Assembly: GCA_964482025.1 (NCBI GenBank)
Contig: CAYZVN010000095.1
Span: 1-10,805, forward strand
Source of the DNA: UBA5868 sp964482025
Lineage (GTDB): Bacteria > Pseudomonadota > Gammaproteobacteria > Pseudomonadales > Cellvibrionaceae
Reading direction: 5' to 3'
Length of the DNA stretch: 10,805 nucleotides
Below the pieces are notes generated by a model, which had not been told where the DNA came from, searched no databases, and saw only the letters and a list, made by a program, of their open reading frames with translations. How positions within the stretch are numbered: position 1 is the stretch's first letter; every line of letters begins with the position of its first letter. Of this stretch, positions 8,352-10,805 are shown in pieces. The position numbers were made by a program, and so were the translations under genes.

Positions 8352-8381
8352 TCTATAAATCCACGAGCTAAGGCGTATAAT
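8352..8381 (+). promoter_or_regulatory. Candidate sigma70 promoter for the cytochrome c5 gene
   Basis: A perfect TATAAT -10 box lies at 8376-8381 in the only sizeable non-coding gap before the cytochrome gene, followed by a GC-rich discriminator (CCGCGC). The best -35 candidate at correct spacing (TCTATA, 8352-8357, 18 bases away) matches only three of six bases, and there is no TG extended -10. Transcription would start near 8387-8389, leaving a leader of about 45 bases. The perfect 8-bp palindrome GTGCGCAC (8344-8351) sits just upstream of the -35 position and could be an activator or repressor site. The -10 box is convincing; the rest is inference. Confidence 0.5.
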
Positions 8382-8422
8382 CCGCGCACCCTCTTTTTTG
8401 ATTATTCTCTTTCCAGCTTTCC

Positions 8423-8428
8423 AAGGAG
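8423..8428 (+). promoter_or_regulatory. Shine-Dalgarno AAGGAG that fixes the cytochrome start
   Basis: AAGGAG ends six bases before the ATG at 8435. An in-frame ATG at 8429 directly touches the motif and cannot use it, so 8435 is the start. The resulting signal peptide (MKLVSWFMKT..., basic then hydrophobic) is also the more usual form. Confidence 0.8.
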
Positions 8429-8434
8429 ATGCTA

Positions 8435-8860
8435 ATGAAGCTCGTGTCATGGTTTATGAAAACGGTTGGTCTGGCTGCGGCCATTGTCGGCTTTGTCATC
8501 AGTGTAAATGCCGCTACTGAAACGGCTGCCGACCGCACCAAGCCCGTAGGCGAAGTCTGTATGGCCGGTGACCCCTGCGCCGCCGCAGCGGTTGCGTCTG
8601 CCAGTGCGGGTGAACCGCGCTCCGGGGAGCAGGTCTACAGCAGCTCATGCTTTACGTGTCACGCCACGGGTGCTGCTGGCGCGCCTAAACTGGGTGATGC
8701 CGCTGCCTGGGCTGCACGAATTGACGCGCGCGGTGTGGATGGCATGTATAACAGTGCTATTAACGGCTTTCAGGCCATGCCTGCCAAAGGCTTGTGTATG
8801 GATTGCAGCGAAGATGAAATCAAAGCCTCTGTCGACCACATCCTGGCTAACTCTAAGTAA
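8435..8860 (+). CDS. Cytochrome c5-family monohaem cytochrome c, secreted
   Basis: A 141-residue c-type cytochrome that carries electrons in the periplasm. A Sec signal peptide (hydrophobic core about 10-24) is probably cut after VNA at 26. The haem-binding motif is CFTCH (72-76), with H76 as one axial ligand; M115 in AMPAKG is the expected second ligand. The cytochrome c5 hallmark CMDC (C121, C124), a disulfide in known members, follows six residues later, then a SEDEIKASVDHIL helix. A leader segment KPVGEVCMAGDPC carries C42 and C48; similar KPVG.VC segments occur in several c5-type proteins as I recall them. The gene stands alone between its own promoter-like sequence and an intrinsic terminator, so it is probably a monocistronic unit separate from the kinase operon. 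The electron donor and acceptor cannot be told from the window. Confidence 0.93.
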   Translation: MKLVSWFMKTVGLAAAIVGFVISVNAATETAADRTKPVGEVCMAGDPCAAAAVASASAGEPRSGEQVYSSSCFTCHATGAAGAPKLGDAAAWAARIDARGVDGMYNSAINGFQAMPAKGLCMDCSEDEIKASVDHILANSK

Positions 8861-8881
8861 CCAATGGATCTTGTTTGTCGC

Positions 8882-8905
8882 AAAGCCGCCTCCGGGCGGC
8901 TTTTT
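8882..8905 (+). terminator. Intrinsic terminator after the cytochrome c5 gene
   Basis: AAAGCCGCC (8882-8890) pairs perfectly with GGCGGCTTT (8895-8903) around a TCCG tetraloop, and the T run extends to 8905. The position, 21 bases past the cytochrome stop and before the next ribosome-binding site, is as expected. Confidence 0.93.
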
Positions 8906-8923
8906 GTTATCTGAGGTTTTTTT

Positions 8924-10408
8924 ATGAAGCATTACCAGCAGCTCGAACACCATTTCCGCAAGCTCGCCCGCCTGGGCCACCTGGGCGCGATTTGCGGCTG
9001 GGATCAGGCGGCCATGATGCCGGCCGGCGGTAACCAGGCCCGTGGGGAAGCCATGGCCGAACTGGCTGTGCTGATGCATCAACAGGCGACCGCGCCCCAT
9101 CTGGCGGAATGGTTTGCGGCAGCGGCCGAAGAAGAGCTCTCATCCACCCAACAGATCAGCTTGCGTGCCATGGAGCGCAGTTGGCGTCAGGCAACGGTCT
9201 TGCCGACCCGGCTCGTCGAAGCCCAATCTCTTGCCGGTTCCAAATGTGAGCACGCTTGGCGCGAACAGCGGAAGCATAACGACTGGCAAGGATTTCTCCC
9301 CAACTTGCAGGAGGTGGTTGCACTTGCGCGAGAAGAAGCCGCGATCCGCGCCGAGAGCCTCGGGTTAGCCGCTTATGACGCGCTGCTGGATCTCTACGAG
9401 CCCGGCACTCGCGGTCAGCAATTAGATGCTCTATTCGCGCAAGTGAAAACCTGGCTGCCGGACATGATTCGCGAGGCCGAGGAAAAACAAAGCAGCCGAA
9501 TGTACTTTAGTCCCCAAGGCCCCTTCCCGGTGGAGCAGCAAAAACAACTCGGCCTGGAAGTGATGAAACTGCTGGGTTTTGATTTTAATCACGGCCGCCT
9601 CGATGTGAGTACCCACCCGTTTTGCGGCGGCGTGCCCACCGACGTGCGCATCACCACCCGTTATAACGAAGCGGATTTTATGACCGCGCTGCTGGGCGTC
9701 ATTCACGAAACCGGCCACGCCCGCTACGAACAAAACCTGCCGCAGGAGTGGGCCGACCTGCCGATTGGCGAAGCGCGCTCCATGGGGGTGCACGAATCCC
9801 AAAGTTTGTTTTTCGAAATGCAGTTGGCGCGCAGTCGCGAATTCAGCCACCAACTCGCTCCGCTCGCCGCGCGCATCCTGGGGCGCGAGTCCGACCCGGC
9901 TTTTAGCGTGGATAATTTTTATCAGCTCAACACTAAGGTGCAGCGCGGCTATATCCGCGTGGACGCCGACGAAGTGACCTATCCCGCCCACGTCATACTG
10001 CGTTACGAAATTGAACGCGCCTTAATTCAGGGCGACATTGAAGCGGTGGATATTCCCGAATTATGGGATCAGAAAATGCAGGCCTACCTCGGCCTTTCCA
10101 CCAAAGACAATTACCGCGACGGCTGCATGCAAGACATCCACTGGACCGACGGCGCCTTCGGCTATTTCCCGTCCTACACCCTCGGTGCCATCTACGCCGC
10201 CCAACTTTTCGCCGCAGCGGAAAAGGCCATTCCCAACTTGCGCGAGAAAATACAGCGCGGCGAATTAACGGAATTGTTCGCATGGTTGAAAATCAATATC
10301 TGGCTGCGCGCCAGCACAATGCCCACCGACGAACTGATTCGCACCGCCACTGGTGAAAGCTTGAACCCTGCGTATTTCCAACGCCATCTGACCGCGCGCT
10401 ATTTATAG
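8924..10408 (+). CDS. M32-family zinc metallocarboxypeptidase (carboxypeptidase Taq type)
   Basis: A 494-residue cytoplasmic enzyme, the usual length for M32, which removes C-terminal residues from peptides (EC 3.4.17.19 class) and acts as a dimer in characterised members. Every signature motif is present in order: HPF (231-233), DVRIT (240-244), HETGH (261-265) with zinc ligands H261 and H265 and catalytic E262, HESQS with third ligand E291 (26 residues after H265, the spacing I recall for the Pyrococcus enzyme), IRVDAD (344-349), GCMQDIHW (400-407) and GYFPSYTLGAIYAAQ. The N-terminal helical region with GWDQAAMMPAGG is also typical. There is no signal peptide. GAGG at 8913-8916 lies seven bases before the ATG and supports the start. 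The cytochrome terminator sits just 18 bases upstream, so the gene needs read-through or a promoter inside that short stretch; I do not see an obvious one. The likely role is peptide turnover, with no evident link to the neighbours. Confidence 0.96.
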   Translation: MKHYQQLEHHFRKLARLGHLGAICGWDQAAMMPAGGNQARGEAMAELAVLMHQQATAPHLAEWFAAAAEEELSSTQQISLRAMERSWRQATVLPTRLVEAQSLAGSKCEHAWREQRKHNDWQGFLPNLQEVVALAREEAAIRAESLGLAAYDALLDLYEPGTRGQQLDALFAQVKTWLPDMIREAEEKQSSRMYFSPQGPFPVEQQKQLGLEVMKLLGFDFNHGRLDVSTHPFCGGVPTDVRITTRYNEADFMTALLGVIHETGHARYEQNLPQEWADLPIGEARSMGVHESQSLFFEMQLARSREFSHQLAPLAARILGRESDPAFSVDNFYQLNTKVQRGYIRVDADEVTYPAHVILRYEIERALIQGDIEAVDIPELWDQKMQAYLGLSTKDNYRDGCMQDIHWTDGAFGYFPSYTLGAIYAAQLFAAAEKAIPNLREKIQRGELTELFAWLKINIWLRASTMPTDELIRTATGESLNPAYFQRHLTARYL

Positions 10409-10413
10409 CGCGC
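10394..10413 (+). repeat. Perfect 8-bp hairpin spanning the carboxypeptidase stop codon
   Basis: GCGCGCTA (10394-10401) and TAGCGCGC (10406-10413) pair fully around a TTTA loop, with the TAG stop (10406-10408) inside the 3' arm. No T run follows, so it is not a standard intrinsic terminator. It may protect the 3' end, help a Rho-independent stop poorly, or be chance. Confidence 0.5.
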
Positions 10414-10465
10414 CGGTTGTGCGGGTGATGTACGGCGCTGTGTGGATTTGCGCGGAAAGCCCGTT

Positions 10466-10771
10466 ATGAGTGTTGGAGTAGCTGCTTCCTGTATGCAAAT
10501 CGCCGATACAGATAATCGTCAAGAAAAAAACGAAATACTAGTTGAGGCGGTTGGAAGCACCAGCGTCGGTTTGGCGGCAGGTGCGGCCGTTACCTTATTT
10601 TTGGTGTCAAATCCTGTGGGGTGGGGGATTGCATTAGTTTTAGCAGCTGGGGGCGCAGCCCTCAGCTACGGCGCCGGAAAAGCAGCTCGGAAACTCTATA
10701 CGGCACATGGCAAGGAAGCCGATCTTGTAACTGGATTGGGCGTAGACTCTGCTTTCCTTTTGGGTACCTGA
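10466..10771 (+). CDS. Small glycine-zipper protein with two hydrophobic segments, function unknown
   Basis: A 101-residue protein that I do not firmly recognise. A polar N-terminus (ADTDNRQEKNE, 13-23) is followed by VEAVGS, a hydrophobic segment at about 30-47, a NPVGWG turn (49-54), a second hydrophobic segment at about 51-71 rich in small residues (GGAALSYGAGKAARKLY), and a polar end with DLVTGLGVD (86-94). It could form a hairpin in a membrane. The pattern EAVGS...SNPVGWG...YGAGK...DLV.G.GVD recalls tails of some large secreted or effector-associated proteins, but this is from memory and weak. The ATG at 10466 is preferred over an in-frame GTG at 10442, which has no ribosome-binding site; GGAAAG (10454-10459) lies six bases before the ATG. 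The 5' part (GATAATCGTCAAGAAAAAAACG) is more AT-rich than anything to its left, hinting at a different origin. It may be the first gene of a set with the gene starting at 10780. Confidence 0.6.
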   Translation: MSVGVAASCMQIADTDNRQEKNEILVEAVGSTSVGLAAGAAVTLFLVSNPVGWGIALVLAAGGAALSYGAGKAARKLYTAHGKEADLVTGLGVDSAFLLGT

Positions 10772-10779
10772 GGACAGTT

Positions 10780-10805
10780 ATGTTTATGCGGTTGTCGGGG
10801 TTTCC
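10780..10805 (+). CDS. Start of an unidentified gene running off the right edge
   Basis: GAGGA (10770-10774) overlaps the preceding TGA stop and lies five bases before an ATG that stays open to the edge (MFMRLSGF). An alternative in-frame ATG is at 10786. Eight codons are too few to assign a product. Spacing suggests it is co-transcribed with the small glycine-zipper gene. Confidence 0.4.

Noticed and set aside
8429..8434. ATG at 8429 as the cytochrome start
   Set aside because: It directly abuts the AAGGAG motif; the in-frame ATG at 8435 has the correct spacing.
8296..8434. A small RNA or tRNA in the kinase-cytochrome gap
   Set aside because: No cloverleaf or strong closed hairpin set could be found; the gap is explained by a promoter, leader and ribosome-binding site.
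8568..8927. Second plus-strand frame overlapping the cytochrome and its terminator
   Set aside because: It runs through the intrinsic terminator, and lacks a ribosome-binding site and any family similarity.
10442..10465. GTG at 10442 as the start of the small glycine-zipper gene
   Set aside because: No ribosome-binding site lies before it, while a purine-rich GGAAAG precedes the ATG at 10466.

Overview
The window is GC-rich DNA, almost completely coding and all on the plus strand. It looks like the chromosome of a gammaproteobacterium, probably marine or environmental. The reasons are a cytochrome c5-type protein with the CMDC signature, a YfiR (DUF4154)/CHASE8 signalling pair, a proteobacterial M32 carboxypeptidase and strong AAGGAG/GAGG ribosome-binding sites. 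The genus cannot be fixed from the sequence alone.

Region 1 (1-8295) is a tightly packed three-gene block. The first gene enters from the left edge. It encodes at least 1,900 residues of a cysteine-poor, Gly/Ala/Asp/Ser/Thr-rich beta-solenoid protein of the filamentous-haemagglutinin/two-partner-secretion adhesin type, built from tandem modules of about 92-155 residues. It ends in an acidic linker and a helical tail holding the only two cysteines in the visible protein. Its stop codon directly abuts the start of a YfiR-family periplasmic protein, whose stop overlaps (TAATG) the start of a membrane hybrid histidine kinase: a CHASE8-like periplasmic domain, HAMP, HisKA, HATPase and a C-terminal receiver. 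In the known YfiBNR system, YfiR represses a CHASE8-containing diguanylate cyclase (YfiN). Here the predicted partner is a kinase and the upstream partner is a giant surface protein. The simplest reading is a surface-to-cytoplasm circuit in which secretion or engagement of the adhesin is sensed in the periplasm and passed to a phosphorelay. That link is inference. The N-terminus of the big protein, any TpsB transporter and the kinase's downstream partner are outside the window.

Region 2 (8296-8905) has its own promoter-like TATAAT, a strong ribosome-binding site, a secreted cytochrome c5-family protein and a textbook intrinsic terminator. It is an independent respiratory or electron-transfer unit.

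Region 3 (8906-10413) is a full-length M32 thermostable-type metallocarboxypeptidase with all the family's signature motifs. A perfect 8-bp hairpin spans its stop codon.

Region 4 (10414-10805) changes character. It holds a small glycine-zipper, two-hydrophobic-segment protein of unknown function with a more AT-rich 5' part, followed by a well-placed ribosome-binding site and ATG of a gene that runs off the right edge. It may be the start of an accessory segment.
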